A stretch of 64,000 nucleotides of DNA from Gigaspora rosea (lineage: Eukaryota > Glomeromycota > Glomeromycetes > Diversisporales > Gigasporaceae): contig QKWP01000586.1 in the NCBI GenBank assembly GCA_003550325.1, positions 151,391 through 215,390 of the forward strand, given 5' to 3'. Position 1 is the stretch's first letter; every line of letters starts with the position of its first letter. Below are positions 11,433 to 21,468 of this stretch, in pieces. A program made the position numbers and the translations under genes. The notes beneath the pieces were generated by a model that saw only the letters and a list, made by a program, of their open reading frames with translations, did no database searches and had not been told where the DNA came from.

Positions 11433-12256
11433 GCTCAACCTCATGTCAAATGGCTTAATGCTGGTTCTCGACCAAATTACCCTAATCTTGAAGTAGAACT
11501 TGCTAAATCTTTACGTGCTAATTTAAAACAGTTATTCGTAATATAGTACAAACAAAAGCGACAGCACTAGCAAAGTCCCTACAATATACCTGTCAATATC
11601 CTGATATTAACAAGTATAAGTAAGTAGCAAGTGGCTCGACAGTTTTTTATGCACCATAATTTTAGTAACCGTTACAGAACAACTGTTGCTTAAAAATTAT
11701 CAGTAGAGTTAAAAGTACGCAACAGAAATTTTTAAATTTCGTTCAATGCTATCGTATTCAACATAATTACCCATTATCATTAATACTTTTGATATGCCAA
11801 GCAATGTAACTATCAATAATAAAGGAAGCAAGACTATTAGTATTAGAACTTGGGTTATAAAAAATTCTGTATCCCCATCATACTCGTATGCATGGCAGAT
11901 AGTAGAAAATTACTACTAATGATCATTTTTATTAAAAATGTTCCACAACTCGATTTTCCACAAGGTGTAATTATTAGAGCTAATGAAAAGAATGGATAAA
12001 TGAAATAGAAATAAATTATTGGATAAACCAAATTTGGAACAATTGTACACTATCTTCTAATAATCCACGATCCTTATTAGTACTAGATTCTTTTAAAAGT
12101 CATCTAGTTTTGTCTGTTAAAAGTAATTTTTTTGAAAAAAAACACCAATATTGCAGTTATTTTTAAAGGATTAATATCAAAAGTACAACCACTAGATGTA
12201 TTGATCAATAAATCTTTTAAAGCAAAGGGCACCTTTTTTTCTTTTTTTTATATACT

Positions 12257-12703
12257 ATAGTGCGGGAACCCTTAAATCAACAAGCGAAATTGATAATTTT
12301 TAAAATGTTATAAAAAAATAACTAGTATAGCTAGGACAATTTTTCTTTCTATGGCAGTATAGAGAAAGACTTTAAGAATAAAGCTATAGAATTAGTTTTT
12401 TAATTTATAAGGTTTAACTACTTTTATAAAGGTTTAAAGTTAACTATTTTTATTAATAAACATAAAATTTGGCCACAATAATTTTGGCCAGAATTACCAT
12501 AATGCGGCCAGAATTAGCAGAATTATAAAAAAATTTTTAAAAAATTTTTAAAAAAGTTAAAAATTTTTTTATACTATATTTTTGTTTTTTTTTTTATTTG
12601 CAAAATTTTCTGCAATTTTATTGGCTCCGACCCAACTCTGACCCAACCCAAAATTTGGCTGCATATATAGAACTAGTTGATTTAAGGGTTTCTGCACCAT
12701 ATT
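12257..12703. mobile_element. MITE with GTGCGGGAACCCTTAAATCA ends
   Basis: About 447 bp. The left end TATAGTGCGGGAACCCTTAA is inverted with few mismatches at 12673-12703. Its interior is AT-rich with NGGCCAGAATTA words. It sits between the QPLD block and the C-terminal blocks of the pogo gene. Confidence 0.75.
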
Positions 12704-12741
12704 AATATACATATTTTTTTACTATTAGTATTAGGGTTAGA

Positions 12742-13634
12742 GAGCTTCCAGAAATTACATAATTTTTGGGTGGTGGGTGGGGTCGCCAAAATATCAGGTT
12801 ATAATTCTGGTCAAAATTTTATAATTCTGGTCAAAAGTATAAAATTATAAAATTATTGATAACTTTTGATCTACTGGGGCAATTTAGATGATTTAACTAC
12901 CAAAATGCTTATCTCGATAAGACAATTCTAACAAGCCCAAAATCGTTAAAATCTAATAAAAGGATCCCAAGATCGTTCAACTTTTGTATAATTTTAATAG
13001 TGATTTTTTAGAATCACTAAGTAAATTTCTTTAACATTGAATAACTTTTGATCCACTAGTCCATTTTGGATGGTTTAACTACAAAAATGTTCATCTTAGT
13101 GAGACGATTCTAACAAGCTCAAAATTGCTAAATTCCAATCACAGGCTCCCTAGATCGATAAAGATTTGTATTGTTATTAACAATACAAATCTTTATCGAT
13201 CTTGTGATCCTGTAATTAGATTTTAGCGATTTTGGGCTTGTTGAATCGTCTCACTGAGACGAACATTTTGGTAGTTAAATCTTCCAAAATGGATCAGTGG
13301 GTCAAATGTTATTCAATGTTAAAGAAATTTATTTAGTGATTCTAAAAAATCACTATTAAAATTACACAAAAGTTGAATGATCTTGGGATCCTGTGATTTG
13401 ATTTTAATGATTTTGGCTTGTTAGAATCGTCTCGTTGAAACGAGCATTTTGGTAGTTAAATCATACAAAATGGACTAGTGGATCAAAAGTTATTATCAAT
13501 TCAAAAAATTGGACATATAAATAATTTTTAAAAAATATAAAATTTGATTAGCTAATAGGGTATCAGGTGTGGGTGGGTGGGGTAAAATTTTGAAATTTAT
13601 TAGTAACAAAAAATTATGTAATTTCTGGAAGCTC
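12742..13634. mobile_element. Giant palindromic MITE with duplicated arms
   Basis: 893 bp, ends GAGCTTCCAGAAATTACATA and inverse. Almost the whole element is one palindrome centred near 13181. Each arm has two copies of a block of roughly 185-240 bp containing TTTTGATCCACTAGTCC, ACTACCAAAATG, GAGACGATTCTAACAAGC and CAAAATCG words. It is non-coding and lies 38 bp from the preceding MITE, inside the pogo gene. Confidence 0.85.
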
Positions 13635-14547
13635 CCTTATGTACGATGAATTGATATCGTATGAAGTAAGAGAATTAACTCTATCTTGCCAAATTAAATG
13701 ACCCCCTTATAATATTATTGCAGAATGGGTTAAACATGCATAGGAAAATATTGATATTGGGTTAATTCAACACTTCTTTAAATTGTGTGGCATTCCAACT
13801 GCAACTAATAGATTGGAAGACAATTTAATTTTTGACTATGATCGTGTAAAAAATAACAATAACGAAGTTGATGAATATATTTTTAGCAATGGTAAAAAGA
13901 TACAGTACTTCGATTTAATTTATAAACAATCCGCCTTAATAATTATTTATTTTAACAAGATCTTTTGTTTCAACAATACCTTCTGTCTCAACAATGCCTC
14001 CCACTACAAGACCTTCCACTTCAGAAAATTTCTTACCACTTAAACAGGAACAACAAAACCTTTCGCTCAATTTTTGTTTCAGCCAAGCTTTTCGTCTCAA
14101 CTGTGCCTTTTGCTACAAGGTTTTTTTGGTCTAGCAAAATTTTCTGAATTAAGAAGAGGAATTTGAATATTATTATAATCAAAATGAGATGGAAACTTTC
14201 ATGAATCAATAGAGTTAAGAATTGTAATAGCATGAATTTAAAGTTTAAATAAACTTACTTCGCATGCATTAAACTATAATAAAGCTACATAAATCTCCCT
14301 AGATACTTTGTATTGTCCAACTTAAATCTTTGACATATCGTTTGGCTTTTTCATTTTTAATATTTGTGCATTGTGAGGTGCTAAAGGTAACTTGTAAAAT
14401 AACAGACATAGAAAAAAACAAAAACACAAAAAAAAAAAACAAAAACACAAAAAAAAAAAATCTTGAACATTAGAACTTGTTATTGAAACAGCTATGAAAG
14501 ATTGCTAATTGACTTTATTGTATGAACTGTCAAAATTGTTAATAATA

Positions 14548-14726
14548 AAGTCAGACCTCTTTAAGTACACCCCTTGGGACTACACTTTAATAACGAGCAT
14601 GTAGAGAATAATAAGAAGAAGTGCATTTATATAGAGATCAAGTACCAGTATATAATTGGGTGCACTTGCGCGTACATTTAAAGAAATTATGCACTTACAG
14701 AGGGTCCACTTAAAGAGGTTTGACTG
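14548..14726. mobile_element. Pogo-type MITE, TA target site
   Basis: 179 bp. AGTCAGACCTCTTTAAGTAC at the left end pairs with the sequence ending TTTGACTG on the right; TA flanks it. CAGTC plus ACCTCTTTAA ends are of the pogo/Tigger kind, as in the elements at 17278 and 40801. Confidence 0.75.
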
Positions 14727-14729
14727 TAA

Positions 14730-15803
14730 AAGCTTGTAAAACACGTGATCTCAATGCTTAAATAAATATAAGTAACATTATAATTAAATAATATTATATA
14801 CCGGTAAAAGTTATAACCACTTGTATTATATGGTTATTAATTTGTACCTGGGTAATGGACCCAGTACAAATCAAGAGGGTACTGATCACAGAAGGTATTT
14901 TCCATGATAATTTATGGTAGGTTGAAGCTTTGCTATAAACTCTATTACATTTACTTACCTGTGTGCAATTCAGTTCATTGGTTGCCAGATGGGTTTATTG
15001 TTTGATACTATATAGTTTATAGTTCTTAGTAATTAAAACAAAAATTTTTAGGGTACTAATCTACAATATTGATTAGCAAATTTGAGTTTAATTGGCCAAT
15101 ATATATAAATCAGGAGTTCTAAAAAAGGTCCAATTTTATAAATCTGTACATATGAACTTGTCATGATATGTTCACATCTGATATAACATTTACTTCTATA
15201 TTGAATTGTATAAAATTCTTAGTTTGACTTTTAAAGTAAGATATCTGATTTATAATTTATTTGCTTATAGTTATTACTTAATTGTTAATATTGATTGCAA
15301 TTATACCATTTTATATATTAGATATAAATAAGATTCTGATTTTTAAGATCTGATTTTTTGATTTTTGAACTACTTGTCATTTCTATAACAAGATTCATAA
15401 AATTGTAAATATTGATTTCTAAATGCAACTTTCAAATTGGTTTATAATTGCTATGTTTATTGGCATAAACAATAAATTATTTGAATATAAATTTATGCTA
15501 AATTAATGTAATTATCAGTTTTGATCATAATAAAAATCATAATAATATTATTAAATAGGTATTTATTGCATTGTATATATTGTATATCAGAATTGAATTT
15601 TGATAGATTTAGAATTAATATAAGTCAATTCTAAATATACTTATATTGAAGCAAAATTTTAGATTCATTCATATCGGTAAAGAATTTTGAATTAATTTAA
15701 AGATGATTCTGAATCTATTTAGTGCATATTCAATAAAATTATTAAATTAATTTAATTAGCCGCTATAATATTCATGTATATAAGTCTGCATCATTTTTTA
15801 TTG
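14730..15803. other. AT-rich non-coding stretch
   Basis: No gene, array or paired ends were recognised. A few words (AGAATTGAATTTTGATAGAT) recur with drift near 15590-15720. Confidence 0.35.
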
Positions 15804-15957
15804 AGTTTTTCAAGGCATTTCTGGCCATAAATATATAACTTATATATTTATAGCATTTTAGCCAATCAAATTGCAATAAAGTCATGTGATCAATATATTC
15901 AGCAATCATGTGACCACGTGAACATGTTGGATGGGTCAGCTGCTTTTATGTAACCCA
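15804..15957 (-). repeat. Inverted repeat, left copy, promoter-like
   Basis: About 154 bp, matching in inverse the copy at 20845-21000. Shared words are TTGAGTTTTTC (drifting), GGCATTTCTGGCCA, TATATAACTTATATAT, TTTTAGCCAATCAAATTGCA and TCATGTGATCA. Read on the minus strand the order is CACATGA-like box, CCAAT box, then TATA, so it could be a promoter pointing left. It could equally be the end of a 5.2-kb mobile block. Confidence 0.65.
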
Positions 15958-17004
15958 AAATGATACTAACAAGGCAGGGAAATTAAACATTAAAAATAAT
16001 TAAAAATTTTCAAACCTTTAAATTAAGGGTAGTCTTATCATAAACCTGGGGTTTATACTAATAACCTAAACCCCAAAGAGGTCTACATTAAGACATTAAT
16101 TTAATCCTAAACCCCATATCTAGCCAATCAAATTTAGTCACATAACAAATATAGCGACCCATGATTGGCCAGTCACATGACTGGTAGTTCGATCATCAAA
16201 AAAATTTAATTGCCAATTCGCCTAAAAAGGATAGAATTCTATATGCGCAAATTACTATTAAATTTATATATATTATGAAATCTTCTTTTCCTCTATAGCT
16301 AAATATTTTTTTTATTAAGCTAATATATTTTGACTTACTAAGTAAAAATGTAGAGAAGATGTTTTTATATATAATATAATAAAATTATTAAAACTGATCA
16401 AGTAGATTATAAGATATTTAAATTTTAAAATTTGCAACTATATAAAATTTTTATATGTTTAGAGGAAAAAAAGATATCATCACTATATAAAATACATAGT
16501 AATTTGCGCTATAGTAACTATATAATAATACTATGTTCTTATATGGATCGCTAATTAAGTTTTTTTTACCGGCAATATTATAATAAAAAAAATCCAAATT
16601 ACATTATTTATTATAAACTTTCATATTTATTTAATAAGAAAAATTAAAAAATATTAAAAATAAAAAAAAAAGATAAAAAAAATAAAAAAAAATAAAAAAT
16701 AAAAGTACACGATCTGCACCCAAACACACGCCAAACCCATAAAGACATTAATAGGACCAAAGAAAACTGTACCACCCATGACATCATATTACTAACGAAA
16801 TTGTACCATGATGCAATACTAGCAGCTCTAACCCAAATTATTCGAACAACGACTCCAACAACGACTCCAACAATGGCGCCAATGAAGACTCCAACAACTG
16901 GAAAAACTATGATATCAAAAAAAAAATACAATTACCATAAAAAGAAAAAAAAGAAAGAAAAAATCCCGAACCTGCAACAAAACGATGACGACATAAAAAA
17001 CATC

Positions 17005-17150
17005 TATTAACGAAAGAATCCAAGACCTGTGAAAACGCAAAAACACCTACCAACGAAAGAATTCAAGACTAGCGAAAACATAAAAAACACCCAATTCTGA
17101 ACCTAACGAAAGAATACAAGACCTGTGAAAAAAGAAAAAAAGAAAAGCAT
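17005..17150. repeat. Short tandem repeat AACGAAAGAATTCAAGAC
   Basis: Three units of roughly 45-55 bp, each with AACGAAAGAAT(T/C)CAAGAC then GTGAAAA and a run of A plus CACC. A fourth copy lies at 18610-18665 beyond the pogo-type MITE. In minus-strand sense each unit reads like a tiny exon after a TTTTCACAG acceptor. Confidence 0.7.
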
Positions 17151-17277
17151 ATTAATAAAGTTAATAAACACACTATATATAATATAAAAAAAAAAAAGAA
17201 ACCTTATAGGAGTCGCTTCATTGACGATTTATTCAGAAAAAATTTCTGTTATGATAATTTTAAAACTGTCATGAGTA

Positions 17278-18529
17278 CAGTCGACTCTCTTTATACTGAA
17301 CCTGCTTATACCGAAATTGGGCTATAGCGAACCAGATTTGGCAGAACGGATTTTTTTATAATAAATTAGGCTAGTTATACCAAATTTAAATAGTAAATCT
17401 TCATATACCGCATCTGAACTTTTTTAACCAGCCCAAGGCTATATATACATATTTCGATATAGCGAACTATTAAATAGTTTTGTAGATATGCATGTCTACA
17501 AAGAATGCTATCCGAAATATTCCAGAAAGAAAATAAATAAACAAAAAATGACAAGCAAAATTGAGACAAAATTTTGAATAAAATCCCAAAATGTTCTAAA
17601 GCTATTTCAATTGTTTTCGCTCAGATCGTTTTATTTCGATGTTACAGTGCTACATGTCAATAGTGCCTCTTTTATCTTAACTAACTCTAAATTAAAACAG
17701 CTATTCTAAACTAATGCTAATTAGTCAAACTTTACAAATTTTGACCCCAATTTCAATCGAAAACCATAATCTGAACTACAATCGATTATGGTCGTCTCTT
17801 TTGGCACATGGCAAAGACTAGAAAATCGAAGTCAAATAGTTTAGAAAGTTTAATTCGTTCAATGGCATTATAACGTACATCACCAAGCAAGGTACACGAG
17901 TCAGTAAACGTGTTCAAAGATGACTAGCATAATTGATTCTCATATTATTCCTGCTTTCTTTCATCTTTGGATAATAGTAATTATAATAATTATGAAACAC
18001 GTCACTGAGCAATTTGTTGTAAGTCAATGAGCATGTTTAAAAACTGCTTCAAGTACTTAAAAAAAATCATACTTAGCCTTCTCTTATATATTCTCTGGTT
18101 CTTATTTCTTCGCCTCACTTTTTTTTTTTTTGGGTGGTAGGTGGAAAAAAGCCAAACCACTATCGGGCAGCAAAGAAAAAAGCACTAAAAGATCTACAAT
18201 CTTAACTTATATACCTATACTATATTTTACATACTCAAAATGTCGTTATGGATCGATGGATAGCGATCTTCATGATAATAACCTTAGCACGACTATCGTC
18301 ATGTGTTAGGTTGCAAGGATGGTTTGTGAGAAATTTTATTGGTTAACTTTATATACTAAACAGTTCGGTATAAAAAAAATTGTGATTCTTGATCACGTGC
18401 ATAAGATTTTATTGGTTAGCCTTATATACCGAACTGTTCAGTATAGAAAGCGAACTGTATAAAGCGAACTCATTCTATACAGAACAAAATCCCCCAGAAC
18501 ATGCAGTTTGGTATAAAGTGAGTCGACTG
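17278..18529. mobile_element. Pogo/Tigger-type non-autonomous element
   Basis: 1252 bp. The left end CAGTCGACTCTCTTTATACT is inverted at the right end (to GTCGACTG at 18529) and TA flanks it (17276-17277, 18530-18531). CGAACTG and TATACCGAAC words recur inwards near both ends. No transposase reading was found. It splits the hydrophobic-module array, whose AACGAAAGAATTCAAGAC repeats continue on either side. Confidence 0.85.
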
Positions 18530-18686
18530 TATACGGTTGAGACTTTACGCAAGCCAAAGAAATAACAAGAAAACAAATACAATTAAAAAAAAACTCCTGA
18601 ACCCGGTGACAAAACAACGTAAGAAACACCCCACTTCTGAATAACGAAAGAATTCAAGACTTGCGAAAAAAAGAAAATCTAATCAT

Positions 18687-18718
<32 letters not shown>

Positions 18719-20033
18719 TAAAGAGAAACCTTACTGGAGTTGCTTCATTGGCAATTTGTTTGGTTATAGAACCCAAGAAACTATGATACCAATGCGAAAA
18801 TGACGACACCAACAACGACACCAACAACGAAACCAAATCTGAAAGGCGACAAGCTAAAAAAAAATTAGTAGGCAGGAAAGCAAAGCAAAAGCAAAGTAAA
18901 ACAACAAAACAACAAAAAATTGATTATCATAGTGTACGAAAAAAAATGATTGCAATTACTGGCTAATCATATGAGTCACTATGCATATATAAAATTTGGG
19001 TCTAAAATAAAAAAAAAATTTAATATAAACCTCTATGAGGTTTATATAAAACCGGGTCTAGGTTAAGGTTTTTCTTAAATTAAAATATCTTGGTAACCAC
19101 TTTACCAAACTCAATAATCTTTTTTATTTAAATTCTATAGATTTATAAAATTCAAATAAAAAAAATTTCCAAGTTTGTTCAAGTGGTTGTAAAGATATCT
19201 TCTCATTAACTCAGCTCAGATCCACAAAACTAATTATTTTTTAAATTCAGAAATACTCTAATATTTTTAATTCATTATAATTTATTATAGTGTAATACGT
19301 TAATTCAATATTATAACATCATAGACCCATATGCCCAGTACCAATTTCATACTTAAGCAAAAAAAAAACCAAAAAATTCTTGTTTTTATTTTTAGAATTC
19401 AAGGCTCTTTAAACAAACACCTATTTGTGCCTTTCATTCCTATACATTTTTTGATAAAAAAATTCTATAATCTGTCAATTTATACTATCTTAAAAATGGC
19501 TCTACCAGCATTTCTTCTAGCTTTATTATATTTATACCCAATAAAAAAAAGCCCAAAAAATGACGAAGTTAGAAGCTTTGAAACCTACCAACAAAGCCTA
19601 CAAAGACAATACTAATATGGCGAAATCTCTTAAAGGCTCTAACAACGATACCAGAAGTGACAAATCCCACTAACAAAGTTTTAACAACGATACTAAAATG
19701 CTGAAATCATGCCTATGAAGGCTCCAACGACAATGATGTACTGTAATAGTCTATCAATTATTTGACAATGAAGAGTTAATTTGAAAAGAGAAAAAAAAGT
19801 AAAAGTTTCCAAAATAACAATATTGACAGAATCACACTAAACCTACAGAAGAAAAAGCAAGCTCAATTTGAGAAAAAAAAGAAAAAGCAATGAAAAAACT
19901 ACTATACTTATTTCACAAAATCCAGTTCTAGCGAAAAGAAACCAAAAAACATACTGGAAATTTCTCAAAGATCAGAGAAATATTAGTTGAAGAAAAAAAA
20001 CCCAAGAAATTCCAACAAGACTTGCTTATTAAG

Positions 20034-20775
20034 AACATCGAAGAAGTACTCCAAGAACTCCAAGGATGAAATTTTAACATTATCAAAAATAAAATTTTAA
20101 AGATTCTAAAATTTCCACAAACGACGGTTCCAAAATAATGAAAGCCTCAATTTCTACTAAAATGGCCCTTTGCCTAGTTTTCTAGAAATACAACCCTAAA
20201 AAAAAGAATGTATTCAAAGAAAGAAAAAAAGGCAATGAAAAAAAAACTACATATCTTAGGATCCCATCAAATCTCTACCTACTACTAGAAATCAAATCTA
20301 CAAAAGAAAGTTGTGTTAGCTCAAAAAAAAAGAACTAAAAAAAAAAAAGTAATAAAAAACCTTCTATCTTACAACAAAACTGTCTACCTAGTTCTCTAGC
20401 AAAGCAAACATCAAAGAAGCACACCAAGGGCTCTAAGGATGAAAACTTAACATCACCAAAAATGAAATCTCAATGAAACAACAAATCCTAAAATCTCTAC
20501 AAAAGATATTTCTGAAATAATAAAAGCTCCAATTTCTACTACAATACTCCACCCAGTTCTCCAGCAATACAAACCTAAAAAAAAGGTGTTATTTAAAGAA
20601 AAAAAAAAAAAGCAACGAAAAAAAAACTACATATTTTAGTATTCAGTTAAATCTCTACTACCTCCATTACCAGATAGCAAACCTACAAAAGGAAGTTGGC
20701 ATTAGTCAAAAAAAAATGAACTGAAAAAAAAGCAATAAAAAACACCTATTTTACAATTCTCTAGCGAAGCAAAAA
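20034..20775. repeat. Direct tandem duplication, about 372-bp unit
   Basis: 20034-20406 and 20407-20775 align along their length. They share AACATC(A/G)AAGAAG, AAGGATGAAA, CTACAAAAG, AACTACATAT and CTCTAGC(A/G)AAGCAAA landmarks. It lies in the hydrophobic-module array and shows that the array grew by local duplication. Confidence 0.75.
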
Positions 20776-20844
20776 ATGAGAACAAAAAAACAAAAAAACC
20801 GATCTAGATTAAAAAAAACAAATCCAAATAAGATTAGAGGGATA

Positions 20845-21000
20845 GTTATACAAAAGCAGTTGGTCTGTCTGATATGATCATGTGATCATGTGATCACTGT
20901 AATAGTGATCACATGATTTTCTTGCAATTTAATTGGCTAAAAGGCCAAATATATATAAGTTATATATCTCTGGCCAGAGATGCCTAGAAAAACTCTTTTT
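20845..21000 (+). repeat. Inverted repeat, right copy, promoter-like
   Basis: Inverse copy of 15804-15957. In plus sense the order is TGATCACATGAT, TTTAATTGGCT (CCAAT box), ATATATATAAG (TATA-like) and then ATGCCTAGAAAA. The ATG opens a short hydrophobic stretch MPRKTLFYLFFIILISFFFF that stops soon after. It could be a promoter plus broken signal peptide, or a transposon end. Confidence 0.6.
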
Positions 21001-21468
21001 TATTTGTTCTTTATAATTTTGATTTCTTTTTTTTTTTTTGAAAAAAATTATTAAATATTTAAAATATTTTATTAATGAAATAAGTTTATAGAACTACTTA
21101 ATGAACTTAATAATTTATTTACTTTAAAAAAAAATTTATAAAATTATTTAATAAACATAATAATTTATTATATTAATAAGGCTTTTCAACTATTATATAA
21201 TACATTTTAGGGGTCTCCAAAAAGAAATCAATTCTAGAATGATTTGCAGTGATGTTCCAAAATTTGATTTGGTGCTTGATAATCTTTTACACAGAGTATT
21301 TGTAACACTTCATGATCTAACATTGTAAAAAAAGAACCACAAATATTTTCATAGGTTATAACTAGATTTTGGTCAATTTTGATCTAATTTACTAAAAATA
21401 ACACAATTATTTTACTTAAATAACCTCTGATCTAGTAATTAGAATTGAATGAACTTTTTAGTTAGATG
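21001..21468. other. AT-rich non-coding stretch
   Basis: No gene. TCTGATCTAGTAATTAGAAT near 21426 resembles the arm words of the palindromic elements at 35 and 41 kb and may be a relic of one. Confidence 0.35.

Larger units (their letters stand above)
11068..14212 (+). pseudogene. Pogo/Tigger-type transposase gene, split by three MITEs
   Basis: Pogo transposases carry an N-terminal helix-turn-helix and a DDE_1 catalytic domain. Here the N terminus reads RKRQWTAREKLFVISYLERV (about 11104-11163). It is followed by AQPHVKWLNAGSRPNYP after the first insertion. Catalytic-domain remnants are MPSNVTINNKGSKTISIRTW (about 11791), LVLDSFKSHLV (about 12080) and IAVIFKGLISKVQPLD (about 12153). After two more insertions come DELISYEVRELTL (13646) and FKLCGIPTATNRLEDNLIFD (13776). 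An acidic tail EEEFEYYYNQNE ends at a stop at 14210-14212. Frame changes and in-frame stops occur between the blocks, so it is inactive. Each MITE maps to a clean break in otherwise collinear sequence. Confidence 0.85.
16644..20830 (-). pseudogene. Array of degenerate hydrophobic exon-like modules
   Basis: The minus strand repeatedly encodes short Gly/Val/Ile/Phe-rich stretches. Examples are FPVVGVFIGAIVGVVVGVVV (about 16830-16900), FGFVVGVVVGVVIFALVS (about 18790-18835), IIVVGAFIGMISAF (about 19700-19735), SIVVKTLLVGFVTSGIVV (about 19645-19695) and SIVVEIGAFIISEI (about 20500-20550). Between them lie T-rich tracts ending in AG and starting in GT, like short fungal introns. Stops and frame changes are frequent. 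The core unit is close to G-I-V-V-G-A-F-I-G. This looks like a decayed multi-exon gene for a repetitive membrane protein, or a minisatellite grown from one. No known domain was recognised. Confidence 0.5.

Noticed and set aside
15804-21000. Autonomous transposon with 155-bp ends
   Set aside because: No transposase remnant and no target duplication were found at the outer ends; kept only as one reading of the inverted repeats.
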